From Pseudomonadota bacterium (GTDB lineage Bacteria; Pseudomonadota; Alphaproteobacteria; Rhodobacterales; Rhodobacteraceae): a DNA stretch of 64,000 nt. Both the position numbers and the translations under genes were made by a program. The notes under the pieces were generated by a model. The model did no database searches. It was not told the origin of the DNA and was given only the letters and a program-made list of their open reading frames with translations. The stretch covers positions 59,803 through 123,802 of the forward strand of contig JAFEFU010000049.1 of NCBI GenBank assembly GCA_018240425.1, in the 5' to 3' direction. Shown here piece after piece: positions 52,733 to 60,884 of the stretch. Position 1 is the stretch's first letter. Each line of letters opens with the position of its first letter.

Positions 52733-52762
52733 CGCGCGCCCCGGCAGGTTCCGGGGCGCGCG
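52733..52762 (+). terminator. 12-bp hairpin after the binding-protein gene
   Basis: CGCGCGCCCCGG (52733-52744) and CCGGGGCGCGCG (52751-52762) pair perfectly around CAGGTT, 6 bases after the stop and 10 bases before the permease ATG. It has no T run; partial termination or 3'-end protection fits its position. Confidence 0.6.
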
Positions 52763-52772
52763 GACCTTGTGC

Positions 52773-53834
52773 ATGGAACAATCCGACATCCCCGGCCACC
52801 AGGCCCCGCTGCTGCGCATCGCGCGGCAAGCCGGAGCGACGACGGCCCAGCTTCTGGTGACGTTCATCGGCCTCTTGGCGGTGACGTTCATCATCAGCCG
52901 CGTCGTGCCGATCGACCCGGTGTCGGCGCTGATTGGCGAACGGGCCACCGCTGACCAGATCGCGGAGGCGCGGTTACGGCTGGGGCTGGACGAGCCGTTG
53001 TGGCGGCAGTTCCTTCTTTACGTCTGGCAGGCGCTGCACGGCGATTTCGGCCTGTCGATCAAGACCCACCAGCCGGTCATCCAGGAAATCGCCCGCTTTT
53101 TCCCGGCCACGCTGGAGCTATCGACCCTGGCGACCATCATCGGCGTCCTGATCGGCATCCCGGCGGGGGTGCTGGCGGCGACCCGTCCCGGCAGCTTGCC
53201 GGACCAGATAGTGCGGCTGGTGGGGCTGATGGGCTATTCGATGCCGGTCTTCTGGCTGGCGCTGATCGGGCTTCTGGTCTTTTACGGCGATCTGGGCTGG
53301 GTCGGCGGGCCGGGGCGGCTGGATGCGTCCTATGACATGATGATGGAGTTCGAGGTGACGCAGTATACCGGCATGGTGCTGGTCGACACCGCCCTGAACG
53401 GCCGCTGGGACATGTTCGCCAATGCCTTTTCCCACATCATCCTGCCGGCCAGCATCCTGGGCTATCTGTCGATGGCCTATATCAGCCGCATGACCCGCAG
53501 CTTCATGATGAACGAGCTGGGGCAGGAATATATCACCACCGCCCGCGTCAAGGGCATGCCCGAGCGGCGAGTGATCTGGGTCCACGCGATGAAGAACGTG
53601 ATGGTGCCGCTCATCACCGTCATCGCGCTGAGCTATGCGTTCCTCCTGGAGGGTGCGGTGCTGACCGAGACGATCTTTGCCTGGCCGGGGCTGGGGCGCT
53701 ACATCACCGACGCGCTCCTGGTCGCCGACATGCCTGCCGTCCTCGGCGGAACGGTGGTCGTCGGTGCGGTCTACATCGGGCTGAACATGGTGTCGGACCT
53801 GCTCTACCGGCTGGCCGATCCGAGGGCGCGCTGA
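52773..53834 (+). CDS. Dpp/Opp-type ABC permease, DppB-like (system 1)
   Basis: A 353-residue membrane protein. It starts with the DppB pattern (LLVTFIGLLAVTFIISRVVPIDPV) and shows RLGLDEPLWRQFLLYVWQALHGDFG, quoted in part, the periplasmic hallmark. The ATPase-coupling loop is EYITTARVKGMPERRVIWVHAM (in part). About six hydrophobic segments are visible. The ATG at 52773 lacks a clear Shine-Dalgarno sequence, perhaps because the preceding hairpin ends only 10 bases away. Its stop overlaps the next start (TGATGG). Confidence 0.87.
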   Translation: MEQSDIPGHQAPLLRIARQAGATTAQLLVTFIGLLAVTFIISRVVPIDPVSALIGERATADQIAEARLRLGLDEPLWRQFLLYVWQALHGDFGLSIKTHQPVIQEIARFFPATLELSTLATIIGVLIGIPAGVLAATRPGSLPDQIVRLVGLMGYSMPVFWLALIGLLVFYGDLGWVGGPGRLDASYDMMMEFEVTQYTGMVLVDTALNGRWDMFANAFSHIILPASILGYLSMAYISRMTRSFMMNELGQEYITTARVKGMPERRVIWVHAMKNVMVPLITVIALSYAFLLEGAVLTETIFAWPGLGRYITDALLVADMPAVLGGTVVVGAVYIGLNMVSDLLYRLADPRAR

Positions 53835-54739
53835 TGGCCGGTGTCGCCACCTGGCTGCGAGAGCCGAACCCGACCTCGCGCTGGCAGGCGCGGGCCGGAC
53901 AGGGATACCTGAGCTGGCTGAGGTTCTGCCGCAACCCGCTGGCGATGATCGGGCTGGCGATCACCGTCCTCCTGGTGCTGATGTCGCTGTTCGCACCGCT
54001 TCTGGCCCCGCATGATCCGATCGCCCAGGATCTGACCCACCGCTTCATCCCGCCCGGCACGCCCGGTAACTGGCTGGGGACCGACGATTTCGGCCGGGAT
54101 ATCTGGAGCCGCATCCTGTTCGGGTCGCGGATCACGCTTTACATCGTGGTGCTGGTCATCCTGACCGCCCCGGTCGTGGGGCTGATCATCGGCACGGTCG
54201 CGGGCTATTTCGGCGGCTGGATCGACCAGGTGCTGATGCGCATCACCGACATCTTCCTGGCCTTCCCCAAGCTGATCCTGGCGCTGGCGCTGGTCGCCGT
54301 GCTGGGGCCCGGCATCGAGAACGCGGTGCTGGCCATCGCGCTGACCTCGTGGCCGCCCTATGCGCGCGTCGCCCGGGCCGAAACGCTGACCGTGCGCAAC
54401 TCCGACTATATCGCCGCGGTTCGGTTGCAGGGGGCGGGGGCGGCGCGGATCATCTGGGGCCACATCATGCCGATGTGCCTGCCGTCGGTCATCATCCGGG
54501 TGACGCTGGACATGGCCGGAGTGATCCTGATTGCCGCTGGCCTCGGCTTTCTGGGGCTGGGGGTGCAGCCGCCGCTGCCGGAATGGGGCATGATGATCTC
54601 GTCGGGGCGCAAGTTCCTGTTCGACCAATGGTGGGTGGCCACCATGCCGGGGCTCGCGATCTTCATCGTCTCGCTGGGCTTCAACCTTCTGGGCGACGGG
54701 CTGCGCGATGTCCTTGACCCGAGGAGCGCCGGGCGATGA
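53834..54739 (+). CDS. Dpp/Opp-type ABC permease, DppC-like (system 1)
   Basis: A 301-residue membrane protein. It has the DppC N-terminal helix (FCRNPLAMIGLAITVLLVLM) and LGTDDFGRDIWSRILFGSRI, the family hallmark for the second permease. The coupling loop shows RNSDYIAAVRLQGAGAARIIW (in part), and GFLGLGVQPPLPEWGMMIS near the end is characteristic. It overlaps both neighbours: TGATGG upstream and ATGA downstream. Confidence 0.88.
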   Translation: MAGVATWLREPNPTSRWQARAGQGYLSWLRFCRNPLAMIGLAITVLLVLMSLFAPLLAPHDPIAQDLTHRFIPPGTPGNWLGTDDFGRDIWSRILFGSRITLYIVVLVILTAPVVGLIIGTVAGYFGGWIDQVLMRITDIFLAFPKLILALALVAVLGPGIENAVLAIALTSWPPYARVARAETLTVRNSDYIAAVRLQGAGAARIIWGHIMPMCLPSVIIRVTLDMAGVILIAAGLGFLGLGVQPPLPEWGMMISSGRKFLFDQWWVATMPGLAIFIVSLGFNLLGDGLRDVLDPRSAGR

Positions 54740-55566
54740 CGCTTCTGTCGGTGCGCAACCTTCGCGTAAGCTTCGACACCGAAGCCGGCCTGGTCGAGGC
54801 GGTGCGCGGCGTCTCGTTCGACCTCGGGCGCGAGCGGCTGGGGATCGTGGGCGAAAGCGGGTCTGGCAAGACGATGACCGGCCGGTCGGTCCTGCGGCTG
54901 ATCCGCCCGCCGGGCAAGATCGAGGCGGACGCGATGCACTTCGACGGAGCCGACCTGATGGCGGCCTCCGAGGCCGAGATGCGGGCGCTGCGCGGCCGGC
55001 GCATGGCGATGGTCATGCAGGATCCGAAATATTCGCTGAACCCGGTGATGAATGTCGGCGCCCAGCTGACCGAGGGCCTTCGGCAGCGCGACCGGCTGTC
55101 GGCGGGCGATGCCCGGCGCAAGGCGATCGACGCGCTCGAGGCGGTGCAGATCCGCGACCCCGAGCGGGTGCTGTCGGCCTATCCGCACGAGCTGTCCGGT
55201 GGCATGGGCCAGCGGGTGATGATCGCGATGATGCTGATCCCCAGCCCCGACCTGCTGATTGCGGACGAGCCCACGAGCGCCCTCGACGTGACGGTGCAGG
55301 CCGAGGTACTGTCGATCCTCGACGGGCTGGTGCGCGACCGGGGCATGGGGCTGATCTTCATCAGCCACGACCTGCGGCTGGTGGCGCGGTTCTGCGACCG
55401 GGTGCTGGTGATGTACAAGGGGCGCGTGGTCGAGGAACTGGCGGCGCGCGATCTCATGCAGGCGCGGCATCCCTACACGCAGGGCCTGCTGAACTGTCTG
55501 CCGCGCATCGGCGGGTCGCGCGGCCCGTTGCCGGGGCTGGACCGCAATGCCGAGTGGGCGCGCTGA
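54736..55566 (+). CDS. Dpp/Opp-type ABC ATPase, DppD-like (system 1)
   Basis: A 276-residue ATPase. Walker A GESGSGKTMTG, Q-loop MVMQDPKYSLNPVM, signature ELSGGMGQRVMIAMML and Walker B LLIADEPTSALDVT are present. It lacks the long cysteine-rich C-terminal oligopeptide/dipeptide extension of DppD; it ends soon after HPYTQGLLNCLPRIGG. It overlaps the permease by ATGA and precedes the second ATPase by one base. Confidence 0.88.
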   Translation: MTLLSVRNLRVSFDTEAGLVEAVRGVSFDLGRERLGIVGESGSGKTMTGRSVLRLIRPPGKIEADAMHFDGADLMAASEAEMRALRGRRMAMVMQDPKYSLNPVMNVGAQLTEGLRQRDRLSAGDARRKAIDALEAVQIRDPERVLSAYPHELSGGMGQRVMIAMMLIPSPDLLIADEPTSALDVTVQAEVLSILDGLVRDRGMGLIFISHDLRLVARFCDRVLVMYKGRVVEELAARDLMQARHPYTQGLLNCLPRIGGSRGPLPGLDRNAEWAR

Positions 55567-55567
55567 C

Positions 55568-56344
55568 ATGGTGAAGGCAGGGGACAGAGCCGGCGCAATG
55601 ATCGAGATCGACAACCTTTCCGTCATTTTTCATGCCAACCACCGGCTGGTGCGTGCCGTCGAGGGTGTCAGCCTGTCGATCGCCGCGCGTGAAAGCTTTG
55701 GACTGGTCGGCGAAAGCGGTTCGGGCAAATCGACGATCCTGCGCGCGGTCTGCGGTCTGGCGCCGATCACTGGCGGGCAGATCCGCATCGCGGGCGAGCC
55801 GGTCCTCACCCCGCGCGGGCGCGCCTTCAGCCGCAGGGTCCAGATGGTGTTCCAGGACCCCTACGCCAGCCTTCACCCACGCCACACCATCGACCGCGTG
55901 CTGTCCGAGCCGCTGGCCATCCACGGGATCGGCGACACCGACCGCAAGGTCATGCGCGCGCTCGAGGATGTGGGCCTGCCAACCTCCTTCCGGTTCCGCT
56001 ATCCCCACCAGCTGTCCGGCGGCCAGCGCCAGCGCGTCGCCATCGCCCGGGCGCTGATGCTTGAACCTGCGGTCCTGCTCCTGGACGAACCGACATCGGC
56101 GCTCGACGCCTCGGTGCAGGCCGAGACGCTGAACCTTCTCTCGCGGCTGCGCGAGGAACGCGGCCTGACCTTCCTGATGGTGTCGCATGACCTCGCGGTC
56201 ATCGACCACATGTGCGACCGTATCCTGGTCATGCAGCACGGCCGCGCCGTCGAGGAGCTGGACCGCGCCGATCTGGTCAACGTGACGATGAAGACCGACT
56301 ACGCGCGCTCGCTCTTCAACGCCAGCGCCGACCGGATGCTGTAA
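55568..56344 (+). CDS. Dpp/Opp-type ABC ATPase, DppF-like (system 1)
   Basis: A 258-residue ATPase. Walker A GESGSGKSTILRAV, Q-loop MVFQDPYASLHPRHT (a DppF mark), signature QLSGGQRQRVAIARAL and Walker B LLLDEPTSALDAS. Two starts are possible: the ATG at 55568 and an ATG at 55598 (MIEIDNLSV); neither has a good ribosome binding site, and translational coupling to the previous gene favours the first. It ends 9 bases before the convergent GNAT gene. Confidence 0.86.
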   Translation: MVKAGDRAGAMIEIDNLSVIFHANHRLVRAVEGVSLSIAARESFGLVGESGSGKSTILRAVCGLAPITGGQIRIAGEPVLTPRGRAFSRRVQMVFQDPYASLHPRHTIDRVLSEPLAIHGIGDTDRKVMRALEDVGLPTSFRFRYPHQLSGGQRQRVAIARALMLEPAVLLLDEPTSALDASVQAETLNLLSRLREERGLTFLMVSHDLAVIDHMCDRILVMQHGRAVEELDRADLVNVTMKTDYARSLFNASADRML

Positions 56345-56353
56345 GGGGCCGCC

Positions 56354-57076
56354 TCAGGCCGGGAGGTGGCCCAGGACATAGGCGCCTGCGCCCCGGTCGA
56401 AACCCGTGATCGCCTGGTCCGTGGCGAAGGCTTGCGTCAGCGCCTTGCGCACCCGCAACCGTTCGGCCAGCGCCCGGGGGCCGTCCTCGTTCAGCAGGGC
56501 GGGAAAGTCCGGCGGGATGGCCACGCGCGGGGCGGACTGCGCTTCGGGCGCGGGCAGCGGCCTTCCGGTGGCGCGCGCGGCGACCGCCGGGCACCGCAGA
56601 TCCCAGTCGGCCACCAGCCTGTCCGAGGGGGCGCCGGCATTGATCCCCTTCATCGCCCCGTAGTAGTCGGGCAGATAGACCCGCGCCGTCGCGCCGAGAT
56701 GGCCGATGTTCAGGCTGGCGTTGGTCAGCCGCAGGGGATCGAAGGTCCAGCGGACATGCCCGATCCCGCGCGCCAGGCACCAGTCGCGCTGATACCATTT
56801 GAGCCGCGCCCCCAGCCCGGCCCCGCGCATCTCGGGCAGCACCGCCAGCCGGTGCGAGTGCTGGACCTGCGCCTCGCGGGTGGGAAAGGCGAAGACATAG
56901 CCGACCATCCGCCCCCCCGCGAAGGCGCCGCCGCACAGGCCGCCCTCGGACTGGATGACCATCATCAGGTCGGCGGGGTCGGCGGTGTCGTCCCTGCCCC
57001 AGACCGCGCGCTGCAGGTCTTCGGCGGCCAGGAACTCGTCCATTCCGGCAAGGTCGCGCAGGGTGATGCCGGTCAT
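56354..57076 (-). CDS. GNAT-family N-acyltransferase (COG3375-like)
   Basis: A 240-residue acyltransferase. The acyl-CoA site is LAVLPEMRGAGLGARLKWYQ, with the R-x-x-G-x-G/A signature, and IGHVRWTFDPLRLTNASLNI follows (both quoted in part), a stretch I link to the predicted GNAT family that accompanies N-acylamino-acid racemases. In Geobacillus kaustophilus a partner of this kind succinylates D-amino acids before racemisation. It starts by ATGA overlap with the racemase gene, so the two are translated together. Confidence 0.82.
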   Translation of the reverse strand: MTGITLRDLAGMDEFLAAEDLQRAVWGRDDTADPADLMMVIQSEGGLCGGAFAGGRMVGYVFAFPTREAQVQHSHRLAVLPEMRGAGLGARLKWYQRDWCLARGIGHVRWTFDPLRLTNASLNIGHLGATARVYLPDYYGAMKGINAGAPSDRLVADWDLRCPAVAARATGRPLPAPEAQSAPRVAIPPDFPALLNEDGPRALAERLRVRKALTQAFATDQAITGFDRGAGAYVLGHLPA

Positions 57077-58215
57077 TGGCCGACCCTCTGGATCTCGCTG
57101 CTGACCGTCGCCAGGAAATCGTGATCGAGCGTCACGCCGATACCCGCACCCTTTGGCACCGGCATCCGCCCGTCCCGGCTTTCCAGCCGCTCGGCGATGA
57201 TGTCGCGGGTGAAATAGCGGCTGGCCGAGGAGGTGTCGCCGGGCCTCGTGAAGTTCGGCAGGGTGGACAGGTGGATGTTGTGCGCCCGCCCGACGCCGCT
57301 TTCCAGCATGCCCCCGCACCAGACCGGCACGTCGAATGCGGCCGAAATGTCGTGGATGCCAAGAGCGGCCTGATAGCCGCCCACCCGGCCGACCTTGATG
57401 TTGATGACCCGCGCAGCGTCGGTCTGAAGCGCCTTCCGGGCATGAGCCACTGACCGGATGCATTCGTCCAGGCAGATCGGTGTCTTCAGGCGGGCCTGAA
57501 GCACCGCATGGTCGTGGATGTCGTCCCAGGCCAGCGGCTGCTCGATATAGTCGAGCGCGAAGGCATCCAGCCGGGCCAGCAACGCGGTGTCGGCCAGGGT
57601 ATAGGAGGAATTGGCATCGACCGTGAGGTGCGCGTCTGGGAAGCGGTCGCGCACCGCGCGCACCAGCGCCAGGTCGTGGCCGGGCATGATCTTCAGCTTG
57701 ATGCGCTTGTAGCCCTGGTCGAGATGGGCCTTCACCCGTTCGATGGTGCCATCTACCGGACCGATCCCCAGCGACACGCCCACGTCGATCGCGTCGCCCG
57801 ACCCGCCCAGAAGCACCCCCAGCGGCAGGTTCAGCGACCGTGCCCACAGATCCCAGAAGGCCATCTCGACCGTGGCCCGGGCCATCTGGTTGCCGCGCCA
57901 GGGGGCAAGCAGCCGGTTCAGCGCGGCGGGATTCTCGAACGTCTGCCCGACGACCTGCGGCAGGACCGCATCGCGCAGAAAGGCCATCGCGCCCCTGGTG
58001 GTTTCCTCCAGATAGTCCGGCAGCGGGTCCATCACCCCTTCGGCCACGCCCTCCAGGCCGCCCGAGAACAGCCGAAGCAGCGGAAAGGTCTTTTCGGTCA
58101 TGGTGCCGGTGGCGATGGTGAAGGGCGTCACCAGCGGCAGGCGGACCAGCCGCAGCTCTGCCGCCCCGATGGTCAACTGCGCCCGCACCGCCTGCAAGCT
58201 GGACTTGTCCTTCAT
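57073..58215 (-). CDS. Enolase-superfamily racemase (N-acylamino-acid racemase/MenC-like)
   Basis: A 380-residue member of the muconate-lactonising subgroup. The active-site set is present: KRIKLKIMPG (K-x-K base), TVDANSSY, YIEQPLAWDD and CLDECIRS for metal ligands, and INIKVGRVGGY with the opposite lysine. Length matches N-succinylamino-acid racemase/o-succinylbenzoate synthase (about 370-375). No other men genes are nearby, and the coupled GNAT gene argues for amino-acid racemisation over menaquinone synthesis. The ATG at 58215 has GGGGGG upstream; a longer frame adds 20 residues. It diverges from the rpiR-type gene across a palindrome. Confidence 0.83.
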   Translation of the reverse strand: MKDKSSLQAVRAQLTIGAAELRLVRLPLVTPFTIATGTMTEKTFPLLRLFSGGLEGVAEGVMDPLPDYLEETTRGAMAFLRDAVLPQVVGQTFENPAALNRLLAPWRGNQMARATVEMAFWDLWARSLNLPLGVLLGGSGDAIDVGVSLGIGPVDGTIERVKAHLDQGYKRIKLKIMPGHDLALVRAVRDRFPDAHLTVDANSSYTLADTALLARLDAFALDYIEQPLAWDDIHDHAVLQARLKTPICLDECIRSVAHARKALQTDAARVINIKVGRVGGYQAALGIHDISAAFDVPVWCGGMLESGVGRAHNIHLSTLPNFTRPGDTSSASRYFTRDIIAERLESRDGRMPVPKGAGIGVTLDHDFLATVSSEIQRVGQ

Positions 58216-58247
58216 CGCGCCGCCCCCCGGGTCTGCCAGTCCGCGTG

Positions 58248-58265
58248 ACTTTAGTCGATTAAAGT
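58248..58265. promoter_or_regulatory. 18-bp near-perfect palindrome, candidate RpiR operator
   Basis: ACTTTA-GTCGAT-TAAAGT is symmetrical at 16 of 18 bases (the outer 6-bp arms are perfect and the TCGA core is too; only the G/T pair in between is not). It lies between the divergent racemase and RpiR genes, AT-rich against its surroundings. A site for the adjacent regulator is the simplest reading. Confidence 0.55.
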
Positions 58266-58340
58266 TTTCTTGCAAGATTGACGGATGGTCATATTTCTGA
58301 CAGCGTTCTTGCAGGGAATCTGGCGGGGGGCCGGAACGGG

Positions 58341-59249
58341 ATGGGGGAACTCGGGGTGGAGACGGGGCTTCCGGCCGACCTGCGCGGGCGGCTCGAGGAA
58401 AGCCTGCGCGACGCGACCCCGGCGTCGCGCGCCTTGGCCAGTCATTTCCTCGCCAACCTCAAGGAATTGCCGTTCGAGACCGCTGCGTCGGTCGGTGCCA
58501 AGGTCGGGGTCAGCGAGGCGACGGTCGGGCGCTATTGCCGCAGTCTCGGCTATCGCCATTTCAAGGATCTGAAGACGGCGATCCAGTCCGATCTTGGCGA
58601 CAAGGCCTGGCTGATCGGCGAGCGGCTTCAGGAGTTCGCCCTCCGCCTGCGCAGCGGCCCGGCCGACACAAGGCGCGGGCTGGAGCGCGAGATCGCCGCC
58701 ATCATCGCCAACTACGAGATCGCGGCGACGCCCGAGTTCGCCCGGGCGGTCCGGCGCCTGGCCCATTGCCCGCAGGTCTTCGTCGCCGGCTTCCAGACCG
58801 AGCGCGGGCACGGCGCATTTCTTGCGCACGGGTTGCAGTATCTGCGCGCGGGCGTGCAGCTTCTGGACCTGTCTGCCGGCACCTTTGCCGAAGTCCTGCT
58901 GGCGCCGCCCGGCCAGGCCTGCCTGGTCATGATCGACGGCCGGCGCTATTCGCGCCTGACCCGGCGCCTCGCCGCGGCCGCGCGCGAGCGGGCGATCCCC
59001 GTCACGCTGATCACCGATCCCTATTGCGTCTGGTCAAGCGAGGTCGCCGACGAGGCCTTTGTCGTGCAGACCGACTTCAACCAGTTCTGGGATGCGACAT
59101 CGGCGATGTCCTCGCTCATCTGCCAGATCGTCAACGCGGTCTTCGCCGAGCTTGGCCCGGATGTCGAAGAGCGGATGAGCCGGGTCTCGAACCTCTACAA
59201 CGACTTCATCGGGCACGCGGGCGATCCGCGCGGGCCGCTGAGGCAATGA
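58341..59249 (+). CDS. RpiR/MurR-family regulator (HTH plus SIS domain)
   Basis: A 302-residue regulator. The N-terminal helix-turn-helix (AASVGAKVGVSEATVGRYCRSLG) is followed from about residue 130 by a SIS sugar-phosphate isomerase-like domain (QVFVAGFQTERGHGAFLAHG). RpiR proteins respond to phosphorylated sugars or cell-wall sugars, and some to amino-acid derivatives. A TTG at 58278 opens the frame earlier, but the ATG at 58341 has GGGGGG about 9 bases upstream and is preferred. It lies 38 bases before the second binding-protein gene and probably regulates both that operon and the divergent racemase/GNAT genes. Confidence 0.85.
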   Translation: MGELGVETGLPADLRGRLEESLRDATPASRALASHFLANLKELPFETAASVGAKVGVSEATVGRYCRSLGYRHFKDLKTAIQSDLGDKAWLIGERLQEFALRLRSGPADTRRGLEREIAAIIANYEIAATPEFARAVRRLAHCPQVFVAGFQTERGHGAFLAHGLQYLRAGVQLLDLSAGTFAEVLLAPPGQACLVMIDGRRYSRLTRRLAAAARERAIPVTLITDPYCVWSSEVADEAFVVQTDFNQFWDATSAMSSLICQIVNAVFAELGPDVEERMSRVSNLYNDFIGHAGDPRGPLRQ

Positions 59250-59287
59250 CGCGACAGACAACAGACAACCAGCAACGGGAGATGAGA

Positions 59288-60862
59288 ATGTTTGCCAGAA
59301 TCCGGACCTCCATCCTTGCCGCCAGCGTCTCGGCGGCGGCGCTGATGACGCTGCCCGCCGCGGGGCAGGAGGCGACCTTCGTCCTCAGCACCAACGAGGT
59401 CGGCATCCCGAACTACAACCCGGTCATGGCCGTCAACACCAACACCGCCTTTTCGATGATCTACGACACGCTCGTTGCGCAGGACGCCGACCTGTCGTTC
59501 CACCCGTTCCTGGCCGAAAGCTGGGACGAGGCGCCCGATGGCATGTCCTGGGTCTTCCACCTGAAGCCGGGGGTCAAGTTCCACAACGGCAAGCCCCTGA
59601 CCGCGGCAGTCATCGCCAAATGGATCGAGCTGTTCCGCAAGTCGGAAAACTCCTACATGGTCGATGCCGTGGACCGGGTCGAGGCGGTGGACGACCTGAC
59701 CGCCAAATTCGTGATGAAGCACCCCGAGCCGAACCTGCTGTTCAACCTGTCGTCGTCGTTCATGGGTGTGCCCGATCCTGACGCCATCACCGAGATGGGC
59801 GACAACTACGGGATCAGCGAGGCGGTGGGCACCGGCCCCTTCAAGCTGGAAAGCTTCACGCTCGGCCAGGAAACGGTGCTGGTGCGCAACGACGACTATG
59901 CCTGGGAATCGCCCCTGTCGGCCAACAAGGGGCCGGCAAAGCTGGAACGGATCACCTTCCGTGAAATGGCCGAGGATTCGACCGCCTTCCTTGAACTGAA
60001 GTCCGGCGGCGTCGATGCGCTTCTGTCGGTGCCGACCGACTATATCGACCAGATCAAGGCCGAACCGACGCTTGCGCTGTTCTCGATCCCCGGCCAGGAA
60101 GTCTATTACATGCCGATCAACGTCACCAGGGAGCCGTTCACCGACATCAAGGTGCGGCAGGCGGCGGCGCTGGCGATCAACCAGAAGGAAATCCTCGAGA
60201 ACGTGTTTGGTGGCCACGGTGCGGTGGCGAACAACTTCCTGATCTCGGCGCTGCCCGAGTCGAAGATCGATCCGTCGCTCGACATCAGCTATGACCCGGC
60301 CAAGGCCAACGCGCTTCTGGACGAGGCGGGCTGGAAGATGGGTGCGGACGGCGTGCGCGCCAAGGACGGCAAGCCGCTGTCGGTCGCGCTGTGGACGCAG
60401 AGCGACAGCATCTTCCGCCGCCTGACCGAAGTGGTCCAGGCGCAGCTGAAGGCGGTGGGCATCGACGCCAAGATCACCACCTTCGACAGCTCGACCATCC
60501 GCGACCAGTACAAGGCCGGCGAACAGCAGCTGGCGGTGCGGTCCTACTTCTGGAACAACGCCGACATCGTCGACTGGTTCTTCGGCGGCGACCGGCTGGG
60601 CTATCCGAACATCTCGATGTTCAACGATCCCAAGGCCGAGGAACTGCGCGACAAGGCGATGAAGGGATCGAAGACCCAGGATGAGCGGGTCCAGAACTTC
60701 ACCGCCTATCATGCCTATGTGACGAGCCAGTTCCCCTATGCGCCGATCTACCAGCCCGAGCAGAACATGGCCTACAACAAGGATCGGCTGGTGATGCCAG
60801 ACCGCATCCACGGCACTTCGGTCACGGGCGTCGACATGGTCGACGTGTCGGTCAAAGAGTGA
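59288..60862 (+). CDS. Dpp/Opp-type ABC substrate-binding protein (system 2)
   Basis: A 524-residue SBP_bac_5 protein with a signal peptide (SILAASVSAAALMTLPAAG in part). The family region MIYDTLVAQDADLSFHPFLAESW (in part) is followed by WVFHLKPGVKFHNGKPLT. It is only a distant relative of the system 1 protein (few long identical stretches), so a different ligand is likely. CGGGAG lies 6 bases before the ATG at 59288; an ATG at 59282 is too close. It follows rpiR by 38 bases in the same direction. Confidence 0.87.
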   Translation: MFARIRTSILAASVSAAALMTLPAAGQEATFVLSTNEVGIPNYNPVMAVNTNTAFSMIYDTLVAQDADLSFHPFLAESWDEAPDGMSWVFHLKPGVKFHNGKPLTAAVIAKWIELFRKSENSYMVDAVDRVEAVDDLTAKFVMKHPEPNLLFNLSSSFMGVPDPDAITEMGDNYGISEAVGTGPFKLESFTLGQETVLVRNDDYAWESPLSANKGPAKLERITFREMAEDSTAFLELKSGGVDALLSVPTDYIDQIKAEPTLALFSIPGQEVYYMPINVTREPFTDIKVRQAAALAINQKEILENVFGGHGAVANNFLISALPESKIDPSLDISYDPAKANALLDEAGWKMGADGVRAKDGKPLSVALWTQSDSIFRRLTEVVQAQLKAVGIDAKITTFDSSTIRDQYKAGEQQLAVRSYFWNNADIVDWFFGGDRLGYPNISMFNDPKAEELRDKAMKGSKTQDERVQNFTAYHAYVTSQFPYAPIYQPEQNMAYNKDRLVMPDRIHGTSVTGVDMVDVSVKE

Positions 60863-60884
60863 CGCGCGGGCAGGAGGGGCGGTC

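Noticed and set aside
57073..58215. Assigning the enolase-family enzyme to menaquinone synthesis (MenC)
   Set aside because: No other men gene is present and the coupled partner is an acyltransferase; an N-acylamino-acid racemase is a better fit.
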